Source: Kineosporia succinea
Lineage (GTDB): Bacteria; Actinomycetota; Actinomycetes; Actinomycetales; Kineosporiaceae
DNA length: 64,000 bases
Reading direction: 5' to 3'
Assembly (NCBI RefSeq): GCF_030811555.1
Contig: NZ_JAUSQZ010000001.1
Location: forward strand, 2,849,241 to 2,913,240
Position numbers and translations under genes: made by a program. Shown here piece after piece: positions 42,034 through 50,995 of the stretch; positions within the stretch are counted from its first letter, which is position 1; each line of letters opens with the position of its first letter. Under the pieces are notes generated by a model. It was not told the origin of the DNA and searched no databases. It saw only the letters and a program-made list of their open reading frames with translations.

Positions 42034-42900
42034 TCAGGCCATCTGGACCGACCGGATCGAGTTGCCCATCACGATTCTGCCGAAAGCACTTTCGATGCCC
42101 TGTCCGGGAGCGGAGGCCGCGCCCAGGGTGAGCAGCAGGGGCACGAAGTGGTCGGACGTCGGGTGCGCGACCTGTGCCCCCGGCGCCTTCGCCCGGAAGT
42201 CCACCAGCTCGTCCACGTCACCGCGGGCCATCGCGTCCACGGCCCACTCGTCGAAGGCCTGGTTGTGCCCGACCAGACGGGGATCCCGGAACACCGCGAA
42301 GCTGTGGGTCATGAAGCCGGAACCGATGACCAGGTAGCCCTCCTCCCGCAGTGACCGCAGCCGCTCACCCAGCTTCAACAGCGCCGACGGGTCGAGACTG
42401 GGCATGCTGAGCTGGATCACGGGCACGTCGGCGGCCGGGTACATGGCCATCATCGGGATGAACGCGCCGTGGTCGAGGCCCCGGTTCACGAACTGGTGCA
42501 GCGGCGTGGTGTCGGCGAGCGTGCCGGCGACCTGGTGGGCCAGTGCCGTGGCGTCGGGCGAGCGGTACTGCAGCGAGTAGTAACGCGGGTGGAAACCGCC
42601 GAAGTCGTAGTAGAGCTCGGTGCCCGGGGCCGATCCGGAGATCGCCAGCGGGGCGTTCTCCCAGTGCGCGCTCACGATCACGATGCCGCGCGGCTTCGGC
42701 ATCTTCTGGCCCCAGTCGAACAGGTCGCGGAGCCAGGCCGGGTCGTCGAGGGTCGGCGGCGCCCCGTGGCTCACGAACAGCGAGGGCAGCGGGCCGTCGG
42801 AGGGTTCCCACACCCTCTGGGCACGGGCCTGGGGCAGGACGGCGGCGACCAGATCGTCGTAGGCACCGGCCGGGACTGCGGGGTTGAACGGATCGGACAC
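42034..42900 (-). CDS. Extradiol ring-cleavage dioxygenase, DODA/LigB family
   Basis: 288 residues. Metal ligands and active-site residues in SHGAPPTL, VSAHWEN, DHGAFIPMM and HPTSDHFVP match 4,5-DOPA dioxygenase (YgiD-type) enzymes, which open catechol rings with a non-heme Fe(II) or zinc. GTG at 42900 with GGGAG 7 nt upstream. Native substrate unknown. A TTGAA-CC-TTCAA dyad lies 47 nt upstream. Confidence 0.9.
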   Translation of the reverse strand: MSDPFNPAVPAGAYDDLVAAVLPQARAQRVWEPSDGPLPSLFVSHGAPPTLDDPAWLRDLFDWGQKMPKPRGIVIVSAHWENAPLAISGSAPGTELYYDFGGFHPRYYSLQYRSPDATALAHQVAGTLADTTPLHQFVNRGLDHGAFIPMMAMYPAADVPVIQLSMPSLDPSALLKLGERLRSLREEGYLVIGSGFMTHSFAVFRDPRLVGHNQAFDEWAVDAMARGDVDELVDFRAKAPGAQVAHPTSDHFVPLLLTLGAASAPGQGIESAFGRIVMGNSIRSVQMA

Positions 42901-42946
42901 AGCGGGCTCCCGGGATGAGACGTGAGGACTATGGAGGTAGCGTAAC

Positions 42947-42958
42947 TTGAACCTTCAA
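42947..42958. promoter_or_regulatory. TTGAA-N2-TTCAA dyad upstream of the dioxygenase
   Basis: A perfect 5-bp palindrome resembling MarR/HxlR-type operators that often control DODA genes. No such regulator is encoded in the window. Confidence 0.45.
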
Positions 42959-43031
42959 CTATTCCCGCGATGCTCGCAGGCCTACCTGGTCGGGCCTACG
43001 AGTCCCCGCCGCCCCGGCCTAGCCTGAGGAC

Positions 43032-43433
43032 ATGGCTGATCCCGAAGCGATCACTGCGGCCTGGACCCGAGCCGTTCGCGCGCTGGACGAGGGCGACAGG
43101 GACGCCGCCGCCACCTACGCCGTGCGGGCCCTGGAGATGGATCCGGGCTTCCGGGTGCACGCGCCCGCCTCCGGCACCGGTCCTCACCGGCTGACCGGCC
43201 ATGAACTCGTACCGCACACCTGGGCGCTCTACGTGCCGCACCTGGAGGTGGTCGTGGTGACCCGCTCGGTGCGCGACGAGTTCGCCGGGTCGGCCGAGAT
43301 CCACCACTTCGCCGACCGCATCGGCGAATTCACCGAGCCGACCTGGGTTCGCTACGACCCCTGGGTGTGGGCCATGCACATGGAGTACAGCCGCGGTGAC
43401 CCGTTCGCGACCCCCCTGGCGTGGCCGGAATGA
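43032..43433 (+). CDS. Hypothetical protein
   Basis: 133 residues, MADPEAITAAWTRAVRALDEG, then GPHRLTGHELVPHTWALYVPHLEVVVVTRSVRDEFAG and a Trp-rich tail (WVRYDPWVWAMHMEY). No family recognised. TAGCCT (43020-43025) is 6 nt before the ATG; GAGGA also overlaps there. Confidence 0.72.
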   Translation: MADPEAITAAWTRAVRALDEGDRDAAATYAVRALEMDPGFRVHAPASGTGPHRLTGHELVPHTWALYVPHLEVVVVTRSVRDEFAGSAEIHHFADRIGEFTEPTWVRYDPWVWAMHMEYSRGDPFATPLAWPE

Positions 43434-43503
43434 CGAGGCATGCACCCCCGCACGGCACTCCCCTCCGGGCGGCGTTCGGCTGACTGCTCTAGGCTTTCGG
43501 GGC

Positions 43504-43689
43504 ATGAGCGAGTCGTCACCGAGCACAGAGCAGATCGAGCAGGCGATGGCGGTCCTGGCGGCTGCCGACCCCGGGAGTCTGCCGTTCGACTTCGTGTACC
43601 GCCTGCGCGCGTGGCACGAGCAAGAAGTACTGCGGCTCGACGTGAAACAGGAGCCCGCCCAGGGCTACGACTGGTTCGCCGACGTCTAG
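43504..43689 (+). CDS. Small hypothetical protein
   Basis: 61 residues, MSESSPSTEQIEQAMAVLAA, then SLPFDFVYRLRAWHEQEVLRL. TAGGCT box 8 nt before the ATG suggests a leaderless transcript. No family recognised. Confidence 0.68.
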   Translation: MSESSPSTEQIEQAMAVLAAADPGSLPFDFVYRLRAWHEQEVLRLDVKQEPAQGYDWFADV

Positions 43690-43695
43690 AGGCGT

Positions 43696-43887
43696 CTAGA
43701 AGCGCACGTCCACCAGCTGCGGTTCGAGCATGAGCGGCGGCACGTACTCGTCCCACGACCGGTGCTCCACCCGCCACTCGTAGTCCAGGCGGCTCACCCA
43801 GCGGTACTCCGCGCAGATCACGAACCCGCCGGCGACCAGCAACCCCGTCGCCAGGTACCAGACCGCCAGAAACACGACCGCCAGCAT
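43696..43887 (-). CDS. Small single-TM membrane protein
   Basis: 63 residues. N-terminal TM (MLAVVFLAVWYLATGLLVAGG), then a charged cytoplasmic or extracytoplasmic tail with WRVEHRSWDEYVPP. GAAGGGGG precedes the ATG and codon bias is host-like. No family recognised. Convergent with the gene at 43504, stops 6 nt apart. Confidence 0.7.
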   Translation of the reverse strand: MLAVVFLAVWYLATGLLVAGGFVICAEYRWVSRLDYEWRVEHRSWDEYVPPLMLEPQLVDVRF

Positions 43888-43990
43888 GACGCCGCCCCCT
43901 TCGCGAAGGCGTCATCGAAACAGGCGGCGCGGCGGGTGCGGGGGACGTCCGGCCCGCCGCGAGTGTGCCGAAGTGCGGATTGTGCAACAG

Positions 43991-44111
43991 CTTCGGCCCC
44001 GTCTCGTACGAGACGGGGCCGAAGCCGTTCACGACCAGACCTACCCCGGCTCCGACCAGCCGGGGTAGGCGTAAGGGGCGGTCCCGCCAGGGGAGGGGCG
44101 TGGCGGGACCG
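43991..44111. repeat. Three tandem perfect hairpins in a non-coding gap
   Basis: (1) 43991-44024, a 34-nt perfect palindrome with arm CTTCGGCCCCGTCTC; (2) CCTACCCCGGCT (44040-44051) with AGCCGGGGTAGG (44058-44069); (3) CGGTCCCGCCA (44079-44089) with TGGCGGGACCG (44101-44111). They lie 145 nt past the end of the minus-strand gene at 44256-45233. The gap 43888-44255 has no gene. They could be serial terminators or a structured RNA. Confidence 0.75.
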
Positions 44112-44255
44112 GACTGTCCAGGGCACCGTCATGGAGGCGAGCAATGCCCTGAACAGGAGTCGATGCGGCTTCGTGGCCGACGGAACCGCATCACCTCGAG
44201 GCCTCAGTCGGGTGGGCCGGGCCAAAGGTTGCCCGGCTTCCCGAAAAAGTTTAAT

Positions 44256-45233
44256 TCAGCTCGTCGAGGCCGTCGCCGCCAGCAGGTGAACCGGTCCGCG
44301 ACCGCTCTCCAGGTCGATCGTGGTCTCACCGGAGTGCGACGGGATCGTCACCGTGACCTTGTAGCCCATCGCCGTTCCGCCGAGCTCCGCCCGCTGTTGC
44401 TTCAGATCCTCACCGCTGACCACCACGTTCATCAGGTTGCCGGTGTACAGCGTCACGGTGCGGGCAGCCGAGGAGGCCGTCACCGTCACCACCGCCCCGT
44501 CGGTCTGCAGCCAGCGCGTGGTGTTCGCCCGGTCCTGCTCGGGCTTGCCCCCGCTCCAGGAGAGCGAGAACGGCCCGTCGACGCTCGCGGCCGAGGGCGG
44601 CGCGGTGAAGTTCAGCAGCGGGTTCGCGTCCGAGGCCTTCTTGCGCACCGTCTTCAGGTCGTTACGCACGCCGATGGCCAGCCAGTCCTCGTCCGCGTCG
44701 CCGAGAGTCAGGGCCTGACCCGAGTTCAGCGCCTGCACCGAGATGCCGGCCTGCGTCGAGGTCGCCTCGTCGTCGGCCGCCGGGTTCTGCGGCCCCGAGG
44801 GCGAACTGGAGGACGCGGTGGCCGGGTTCTCCTTCTCGCTCCCCTCGGACCTCGGGGTGGCGGGGGAGGAGGACGCGCTCGCTCCGTCGGGCGTCTTCTC
44901 CTTCTCCCGGGTGTTCTCCACCGACGGGCTCGGGTCCGCGGAGACGGACGGCTCGGGGGAGACGAACGTCGGCACGGTGACCGGGATGCTCGACGGGGTC
45001 TGGTTGCCCGCCGGTCCCATCTGCGACACCGCCGCCGTCACGCCGCCGCCGATGAGCAGGGCCGCGGCGGCCGACAGCAGGACCGGGCGCTTGCGGGGCG
45101 CGTCGTCCACCCGGCGGCGCAGGGGCACCACCTTGGGACGCTTCTCCTCCATGCGACGCCGGATCGCCGCCACGTCGGGCTCATGATCCGCGCCGAGCCC
45201 CCTGAGGGCATCGAGCAGTTCATCCTCGGGCAC
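44256..45233 (-). CDS. Membrane protein partner of the SigE-family sigma factor (anti-sigma-like)
   Basis: 325 residues from GTG 45233. Cytoplasmic N-terminus (about 50 residues with DVAAIRRRMEEKRPKVVPLRRR), one TM (PVLLSAAAALLIGGGVTAAVSQ), a long Ser/Pro/Glu linker, and an extracytoplasmic beta-rich domain. The SD AAGGAGG sits 10 nt before this GTG; GTG 45242, only 1 nt after that SD but overlapping the sigma stop, is the alternative. The layout matches the second gene in SigE-family sigma operons, which often acts as a membrane regulator. Confidence 0.82.
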   Translation of the reverse strand: MPEDELLDALRGLGADHEPDVAAIRRRMEEKRPKVVPLRRRVDDAPRKRPVLLSAAAALLIGGGVTAAVSQMGPAGNQTPSSIPVTVPTFVSPEPSVSADPSPSVENTREKEKTPDGASASSSPATPRSEGSEKENPATASSSSPSGPQNPAADDEATSTQAGISVQALNSGQALTLGDADEDWLAIGVRNDLKTVRKKASDANPLLNFTAPPSAASVDGPFSLSWSGGKPEQDRANTTRWLQTDGAVVTVTASSAARTVTLYTGNLMNVVVSGEDLKQQRAELGGTAMGYKVTVTIPSHSGETTIDLESGRGPVHLLAATASTS

Positions 45234-45238
45234 GCGGA

Positions 45239-45853
45239 TCACGCCTCCTTCCGGGCGGTTCTGCCGTCGGCCGCAGCCGCGGCCGCACGAGCGGGGTCCA
45301 GCTGACTGCGCAGCTGGGCAAGACCTTTCGATGTCTGGCTCTTGACCGTGCCAAGGCTGATCCCGAGTGTGCGGGCCACCTCCTCCTCCGGCAGGTCGAG
45401 CACGTGGCGCATCACCACGCACGCCCTGCGCCCCGGAGGCAGTGACAGCACGGCCGCCTGCAGGTCCACCGCCCCGCCGACATCCGGCGAGTTGTAGAAC
45501 CAGCGGGTCAGCGGCGCCATCAGACGATGCCGCTGCCGGTCCCGTACAGCCGTACGGACACGCTCGACCGACAGGTTCACCACGATCTTGCGCACATAGG
45601 CGAGCGGACTGTCCGCCCCCTGCACGCGATCCCAGTGTTCCCAGGCCGAGGCGAGTGCCTCCCCGACCACGTCGTCGGACTCGGCCCGGTTGCCGGTCAT
45701 GGTGTAGGCCAGCCGGGCCAGCTCACGGTGATGACGGCGGAAGAAGTCCTCGAACTCGGCCCTGGCGCTGCCGGTACCACCGGAGGTGCTGCTACCGGTG
45801 CTACTCATGTCGCCGAGCCGGGCCGTACTCTTCAGCCGACCGGATTTGCTCAT
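45239..45853 (-). CDS. RNA polymerase sigma factor, SigE family (ECF-type)
   Basis: 204 residues. Region 2: FEDFFRRHHRELARLAYTMTGNRAESDDVVGEALASAWEHWD; region 4: LPPGRRACVVMRHVLDLPEEEVARTLGISLGTVKSQTSKGLAQLR. Lacks region 1 and 3, as for ECF sigmas. AGGAGA lies upstream of ATG 45853. Coupled to the downstream membrane protein. Target promoters not identified. Confidence 0.92.
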   Translation of the reverse strand: MSKSGRLKSTARLGDMSSTGSSTSGGTGSARAEFEDFFRRHHRELARLAYTMTGNRAESDDVVGEALASAWEHWDRVQGADSPLAYVRKIVVNLSVERVRTAVRDRQRHRLMAPLTRWFYNSPDVGGAVDLQAAVLSLPPGRRACVVMRHVLDLPEEEVARTLGISLGTVKSQTSKGLAQLRSQLDPARAAAAAADGRTARKEA

Positions 45854-46047
45854 CCGTGGAGCCGTCTCCTTGTCTAGTCAGAGCCGTGCGGGAGGCTCCC
45901 GAATGCCCGCGGGGGCCTCCCGTACGCGCTCCAGGTCGGTCGGGGGCGCCCAAAGGTTGCCCGCTCCGCCGAGAAATTATGTTTTGCCCGCGATAAGCCC
46001 GTGCAGTGTCGTCCGCGGGACGGGGAGGGTCTGGCAGGATCCACGCC

Positions 46048-47826
46048 GTGGGGGACTCGGGGGCGACGACACCAGGGGGCAGCGAGCCGGACGACGCGTT
46101 CGCGCGGGCCCGGCAGGCCGCGCGTGAACAGGCGGGCGCCGCACCGGTGGACGCGCTCCTCGGCGTGCTCACCTACGTCCACCCCGACGGACTGAGTCCC
46201 GGTCTGCTGGCCCGTCTTCCCGGCCTCGGGGTCGCGTCCGAGGCGCTGATCGCAACCGGTGGGCTCCTGCGGGCCCGCGAGGGAAACGTCCGCATCCCCA
46301 CCCACGCCGCCCACCTCGTCCTCCGACGCGACCTCACCGATGGCACCACCGCCGGCCGGCTCGACGGACTGGCCGGGGCGCTCGCCGGCATGGTGTCGGG
46401 TGCCTCCCGGGCCGCCTCGCTCGAGATCGCCCGTCACGCCCTGGCGTTGTGGAACCACGCCCTGGAGGCGGCGACCGCGGGGCAGGACGACGCGGTGGAG
46501 CCGGTGAGCCGCACCGCGACCGAGGTGGTGGCGCACCTGCAGTCGATCGGTGAGGCGGCGCGCGCCGTCGAGGTCGGGGCCGAGGTGCTCGCCGGATGCC
46601 GTCGCGTGCTCGGCGACGACCATCGCGTGACGCTGGGCGCGGCCGGGCGCCTGGGCGGTCTGCTGCTGTCGGCGGGCGACGTGGCCCACGCCGCGGACCT
46701 GCTCGCCCCGGTGCTCGCGGCCCGCCCCGACCCGGCGGACATCGCCCAGCCCGAGCTCATCACCATGACCCACAACCTGGCCTACGCGCGCGGCGCCGCC
46801 GGGCAGACGGCCGAGGCGATCCCGTTGTACGAGAAGGCCTTCGCGGCCAGCTCGGCGGTGTACGGCGGCGAGCACCCGACCAGCCTGACCATTCTCGGCA
46901 ACCTGGCCGAGAGCTACCGGGCGATCGGTGACTACGGCCGGGCGGTGCCGTTGCTCCGGCAGGTGCTGGAGGAGCGGCAGGCCGTGCTCGGCGAGGACCA
47001 CCCCGACACCCTCACCGCCGCGAACAACCTGGTCGGCGCGTACAGCGATCTCGACGGCACGGCGATCCCGGTGAGCGTCTTCGCGACCATCGCCTCGAGC
47101 CGGGCCCGGGTGCTGGGTGCCGACCACCCGAGCACGCTGATCTCGCAGAGCAACCTGGCCAGCGCGCACCAGCGGGCCGGTGACCTGCCCACCGCGATCG
47201 CGCTGATGAAGCAGGTGCTGCGACTGCGCAAGGCGAAACTCGGTGCGGCGCACCCGGACACGCTCACCGTGATGAGCAACCTGAGTGCCGCCTACGCCGA
47301 CTCCGGCAAGATCTTCCGCGGCTACCGGCTGTGCCGCCGGGTGGTGGCCGGGCGTAGCGCCGCCCTCGGCGAACGGCACCCGGACACCCTGCTGGCCATG
47401 AACAACCTGGCGCAGGCCCATCTCGCCGTCGGCCGCACGAAGGCCGCCCTCAGCCTGCACGCCCGGGTACTCAGCGACCGGCACACGCTGCTCGGCGGCG
47501 ACCACCTCGACACCCTGGCCTCGATGAACAACCTGGCCTCGGCCCTGAACCGCTCGGGTCACCCGGCCGACGCGCGTCCCCTGCACGAGCGGGCGCTCGC
47601 GGGCCGTCGCCGCATCCTCGGCGACACCCACCCCGACACCCTGGCATCGCTCAACAATCTGGCCTTCTCGTACCTGTCACTGGGTGAGAGACCGCGCGCG
47701 ATCGACCTTTTCGAGCAGGCCCGCACCGGCGCGCAGGCCACCCTGGGCGAGGAGCACGCGATCACGCGCCGGTTCGCCGAGAACCTGCGCCGGGCCCGCC
47801 GGGCCGAGGGCGGCACCCAGGGATGA
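46048..47826 (+). CDS. Tetratricopeptide (kinesin-light-chain-type TPR) protein
   Basis: 592 residues. Seven clear 42-residue TPR_10/TPR_12 repeats with HPDTL...NNLA consensus (for example HPDTLLAMNNLAQAHLAVG and HPDTLASLNNLAFSYLSLG), preceded by a degenerate one and about 190 N-terminal residues that may be a winged-helix region. GTG at 46048 with AGGA 8 nt upstream. No NB-ARC domain. Scaffold or peptide-binding role; partners unknown. Confidence 0.88.
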   Translation: MGDSGATTPGGSEPDDAFARARQAAREQAGAAPVDALLGVLTYVHPDGLSPGLLARLPGLGVASEALIATGGLLRAREGNVRIPTHAAHLVLRRDLTDGTTAGRLDGLAGALAGMVSGASRAASLEIARHALALWNHALEAATAGQDDAVEPVSRTATEVVAHLQSIGEAARAVEVGAEVLAGCRRVLGDDHRVTLGAAGRLGGLLLSAGDVAHAADLLAPVLAARPDPADIAQPELITMTHNLAYARGAAGQTAEAIPLYEKAFAASSAVYGGEHPTSLTILGNLAESYRAIGDYGRAVPLLRQVLEERQAVLGEDHPDTLTAANNLVGAYSDLDGTAIPVSVFATIASSRARVLGADHPSTLISQSNLASAHQRAGDLPTAIALMKQVLRLRKAKLGAAHPDTLTVMSNLSAAYADSGKIFRGYRLCRRVVAGRSAALGERHPDTLLAMNNLAQAHLAVGRTKAALSLHARVLSDRHTLLGGDHLDTLASMNNLASALNRSGHPADARPLHERALAGRRRILGDTHPDTLASLNNLAFSYLSLGERPRAIDLFEQARTGAQATLGEEHAITRRFAENLRRARRAEGGTQG

Positions 47827-47859
47827 GGGACGACGGGGAGTCTCCCCGTCGTCCCTCAT
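47823..47859. terminator. 17-bp perfect hairpin overlapping the TPR stop codon
   Basis: ATGAGGGACGACGGGGA (47823-47839) and TCCCCGTCGTCCCTCAT (47843-47859) with a 3-nt loop. It serves both convergent genes. Confidence 0.85.
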
Positions 47860-47862
47860 GGT

Positions 47863-48756
47863 TCAGCGCTTGGTGACCGTCACCTTCACGGCGTTGGAGA
47901 CGCTCGCCGCGGACTCGCCGTCGCCCGGGAACGACAGGCGGAACGTGCCCGAGCGGCGGGCGTCGATCGTGGTCGAGATCGAGTCGCCGGACGCCGGAAC
48001 CGTGCGCACCGTGCGGAAGGCCGACTCGTCGGGCGCCTTGAACTGCAGCTTGGCGGTGGTGCCCCAGGCATCGAACGTGCCCGTGTCCCAGTTGGCCCGG
48101 CTGAGCCGGCCGCTCAGGGTGAGGTCGGCGCCCTTGGTCACGCTCGGCGCCGAAGCCGCGAAGCTGGAGCCGAAGTCGGTGGCGCGCAGCAGTTCGAGGG
48201 TGCCGGTGATGTTGTCGCGACCGCTGGAGGTCTTGGTGCACTGGTTGTTGTCGTCGCAGTCGTACGACGTGTCGTCGTCACGGTTGTTGCGGTCGGCGTC
48301 GTCGAAGGCGTAGACGTAGGCCGCCTGCTCGCCGGCCATCGTGTTGCCCTGGAACTGCTTGCCGCCGACCAGGTCGAGCGTGGCCCTGCCGTCGGGGCAC
48401 TTGAGCACCGCGGGGCCGGCGTAGGTGTAGGTGCAGGCGCCGAACCAGCCGACGTGGCTGTTCTGGTAGAGCTCTCCGGTGACGGCCCACTTGACCGAGT
48501 GCGCGGAGTCGTCGCAGTCGGTGCTCACCGCGAACTGCACGGCCTCGGGTTTCACTCCGACCGTCACCGAGCTCGGCGAGAAGCCGGTGATGGTGCAGTC
48601 GCCGTCGGCGACGGCTCTGTCTGCCGATTTGACGATCTTGGAGAGCGGTTTCGGCGTGTCGGGCGTGTCGGCGGCCTGCGCGGAGGCAGGCGCGACGAGG
48701 CTGATCGACAGCGCGGAGGCCGCACCGAGGGCGATGAGTAACGGGCGAAGTCGCAT
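47863..48756 (-). CDS. Secreted protein of unknown function
   Basis: 297 residues. Sec signal peptide (RLRPLLIALGAASALSISLVAPASAQA, cleavage after AQA). The mature part has two Cys-containing modules (CTITGFSPSSVTVG; CTYTYAGPAVLKC; CDDNNQC) and a C-terminal Ig-like beta region. ATG at 48756. No catalytic motif seen; likely a surface or extracellular structural protein. Confidence 0.8.
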   Translation of the reverse strand: MRLRPLLIALGAASALSISLVAPASAQAADTPDTPKPLSKIVKSADRAVADGDCTITGFSPSSVTVGVKPEAVQFAVSTDCDDSAHSVKWAVTGELYQNSHVGWFGACTYTYAGPAVLKCPDGRATLDLVGGKQFQGNTMAGEQAAYVYAFDDADRNNRDDDTSYDCDDNNQCTKTSSGRDNITGTLELLRATDFGSSFAASAPSVTKGADLTLSGRLSRANWDTGTFDAWGTTAKLQFKAPDESAFRTVRTVPASGDSISTTIDARRSGTFRLSFPGDGESAASVSNAVKVTVTKR

Positions 48757-48897
48757 GCGTAGTCCCAAGTCGGAAGACGACGTCTGGCCGGCCCATCATT
48801 GCCCAAGTCGTGCACAGGATGCCTCCGGCAGGCGCTCCGGGTGCCGACTTGCTGAAACTTAAGGTGACTTTGGGGAATTGGTTAACCGTTGAGGCGA

Positions 48898-49986
48898 CTA
48901 TGCATGGCTGCCGGCCGGACTCACGTGAATCGTGGCCGCCGTGAGTCGCGGGACGTACGTGACCAGATGGTCTTCTGCGTGGTGGGCGAGTTCGTGGGCC
49001 CGGGCCACCGTGAGGGTCGGCGCGACGGTGACGTCGGCCTCGGCCCGCAGGGTGTGGCCGATCCAGCGCAGCCGCAGGTCGCGCACCTGCTCGATGCCCT
49101 CGACCCGGCCGATCGCCTCGGTGGCGGCCTCGACGAGAGCGGGATCCACCGCGTCCATCAGCCTGGCCCCGACCTGCATCAGTGCCGAGCGCAGCACGCC
49201 CAGGATCGCCACGGCGATGACCAGGCCGATCACCGGGTCGGCCCAGCTCCAGCCGACGGCCACCCCGGCCGCGCCGATCAGCACCGCGAGGCTGGTGAAA
49301 CCGTCGGTGCGGGCGTGCAAACCGTCGGCGACCAGGGCGGCGCTGCCGATCCGGCGACCGACCCGGATGCGGTAGCGCGCGACCAGCTCGTTGCCGACGA
49401 ACCCGACGAACCCGGCCGCCGCCACGATGCCGACGTGCGTCACCTGGCGCGGGTGCAGCAGGCGGTCGACGGCCACCCACACCGCCAGGCCCGCGGAGAG
49501 CGCGATCATCGCCACGACGAACAGGCCGGCCAGGTCTTCGGCCCGGCCGTAGCCGTAGGTCAGGCGTTTCGTGGCGGGGCGGCCGGCCAGGGCGAAGGCG
49601 ATGAGCAGGGGTACGGCGGTGAGCGCGTCGGCCACGTTGTGCAGGGTGTCGCCGAGCAGGGCGACCGATCCGGAGAGGCTCACGATCACGGCCTGCACCG
49701 CGGCGGTGACGCCCAGTCCGGCCAGGCTGATCAGCAGGGCGCGCCGGCCCTCGGCATCGGCCTCGAGAGCGTCGTCGACCTGGTCGGCCACGTCGTGCGA
49801 GTGGGTGCCGAACAGGTCGCCGAGAGCGTGGCCGGTCTTACCGATGAGGGACGTGGTGGCCGGGTGCCCGTGGCCGTGCCCCTGATGGCCGTGGCCGTGG
49901 TGGCCGTGCCCCTGGTAGCCGTGCCCGTGGCCGTGCCCCTGGTGGCCGTGGCCGGCGTGATGGTGGCCGGGCCCTGAGTTTGTCAC
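48898..49986 (-). CDS. Cation diffusion facilitator (zinc-type efflux) with His-rich N-terminus
   Basis: 362 residues. The first 40 residues are a repeated HGHGH tract, likely metal-binding. Six TMs follow; metal-site residues are in GDTLHNVADAL (TM2) and DGLHARTDGFTS (TM5), the HxxxD pair that favours Zn2+. C-terminal ferredoxin-like domain ends VSPAGSHA. GTG at 49986 preceded by TAACGT and 7 nt, so probably leaderless. Divergent from an ArsR metal sensor. Confidence 0.92.
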   Translation of the reverse strand: MTNSGPGHHHAGHGHQGHGHGHGYQGHGHHGHGHQGHGHGHPATTSLIGKTGHALGDLFGTHSHDVADQVDDALEADAEGRRALLISLAGLGVTAAVQAVIVSLSGSVALLGDTLHNVADALTAVPLLIAFALAGRPATKRLTYGYGRAEDLAGLFVVAMIALSAGLAVWVAVDRLLHPRQVTHVGIVAAAGFVGFVGNELVARYRIRVGRRIGSAALVADGLHARTDGFTSLAVLIGAAGVAVGWSWADPVIGLVIAVAILGVLRSALMQVGARLMDAVDPALVEAATEAIGRVEGIEQVRDLRLRWIGHTLRAEADVTVAPTLTVARAHELAHHAEDHLVTYVPRLTAATIHVSPAGSHA

Positions 49987-49998
49987 GACACCTACGTT

Positions 49999-50018
49999 AC
50001 CTTCGCAATCGTGAAGGT
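49999..50018. promoter_or_regulatory. ArsR-type operator between CDF and ArsR genes
   Basis: ACCTTCGCAATCGTGAAGGT, a 6-bp perfect dyad with 8-nt centre. It overlaps the minus -10 (TAACGT) and lies in the -35 zone of the plus gene. Confidence 0.75.
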
Positions 50019-50045
50019 GTGAAGACGCGACCTATGCTCAGGTGC

Positions 50046-50387
50046 GTGTCAGATCAGGGTCCCCCGCACGCCGACCTCCCGACCCCGGAGCAGGTGGCGT
50101 CGGCGGTGCAGTCGTTCGCCCTGCTGGCCGACCCCACCCGGGTGCGCATGCTCTGGACGCTGCGCGACGACGAGGCCGACGTGAGCAGCCTGGCCGAGGC
50201 CGCCGGATGCCGGCCGACCGTGGCCAGCCAGCACCTCTCGAAACTGCGCCTGGCCGGGCTCGTCGACACCCGCCGCGACGGGCGCCGGGTGGTCTACCGG
50301 CTGCGTGGTGGGCACGTGAAGCGCCTGCTCGCCGAGGCCCTGTTCCACGCCGACCACCAGATCAGCGGCGAGCCGATCCACGACTAG
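50046..50387 (+). CDS. ArsR/SmtB-family metal-sensing repressor
   Basis: 113 residues. ALLADPTRVRMLWTLRDDEADVSSLAEAAGCRPTVASQHLSKLRLAGLV is the winged helix. The C-terminal helix has HVKRLLAEALFHADH, fitting the alpha-5 pattern H-x10-H-x2-H of Zn/Co/Ni sensors. GTG at 50046 with TATGCT 7 nt upstream (leaderless); ATG 50034 is the alternative. It most likely represses itself and the CDF exporter and releases DNA on zinc. Confidence 0.88.
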   Translation: MSDQGPPHADLPTPEQVASAVQSFALLADPTRVRMLWTLRDDEADVSSLAEAAGCRPTVASQHLSKLRLAGLVDTRRDGRRVVYRLRGGHVKRLLAEALFHADHQISGEPIHD

Positions 50388-50995
50388 GTCCTGTTTCGTG
50401 GGCCCTGGCCGGGCTGCACGGCGGCCAGTCGCTCGTTGCTCAGCTTCAGGAAGAGCCTGGCCGCCGAGGTCACGGCGACGGCCTCGTCCTGGTCGGTGAC
50501 CTGGTCGGTCTGCTTCTGACGGTCGTCCAGCCAGGTCTCGTTCCTGGTCAGCAGTTCCTCGCGGGCGGAATCGTCGCCCGCGCCGAGGAACTCGATCTCC
50601 TGCAGCCGGTTGATCTTCTCGTCGACCGCGACGGCCTCCGCGAGGTAGCAGTTCGCGACCTCCTGGTAGGTGCCCTTGGGGTCGCAGTTCTCGACCGGGA
50701 CGAGGAACGGCTCGGTCAGCGGCTGGTACTTCAGCGGCCCGGAGGACGTCTGGGACACGGGGGCGGCGTCGACCCCGACGACCGATGTGGTGGTCTCGGG
50801 ATCGCTGGTGCCGGAAACGTTCTCGGTCGTCCCGGTGGCCTTCGAGGGCCCGGGCGACGTGAGGGTCGTGGGCGCCGACGTGACCACGGGCTTGTCGTCA
50901 CCGTTGTCCAGGACGACGCCGGCGGCCACGGCTCCGGCCAGCAGCGCCACGCCTGCGGCGGCCACGAAGGGGGCGTAACGGCGGGTGGTCGTCAT
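50384..50995 (-). CDS. LprI-like (DUF1311) membrane-anchored protein
   Basis: 203 residues. One N-terminal TM (YAPFVAAAGVALLAGAVAAGVVL), a Thr/Ser-rich linker, then an extracytoplasmic domain with CDPKGTYQEVANCYLAEAVAVDEKIN, the Cys-x10-Cys pattern of LprI-type lysozyme inhibitor N-terminal domains. The inhibitor role is inference. The stop overlaps the convergent ArsR stop by 4 nt. Confidence 0.75.
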   Translation of the reverse strand: MTTTRRYAPFVAAAGVALLAGAVAAGVVLDNGDDKPVVTSAPTTLTSPGPSKATGTTENVSGTSDPETTTSVVGVDAAPVSQTSSGPLKYQPLTEPFLVPVENCDPKGTYQEVANCYLAEAVAVDEKINRLQEIEFLGAGDDSAREELLTRNETWLDDRQKQTDQVTDQDEAVAVTSAARLFLKLSNERLAAVQPGQGPRNRT

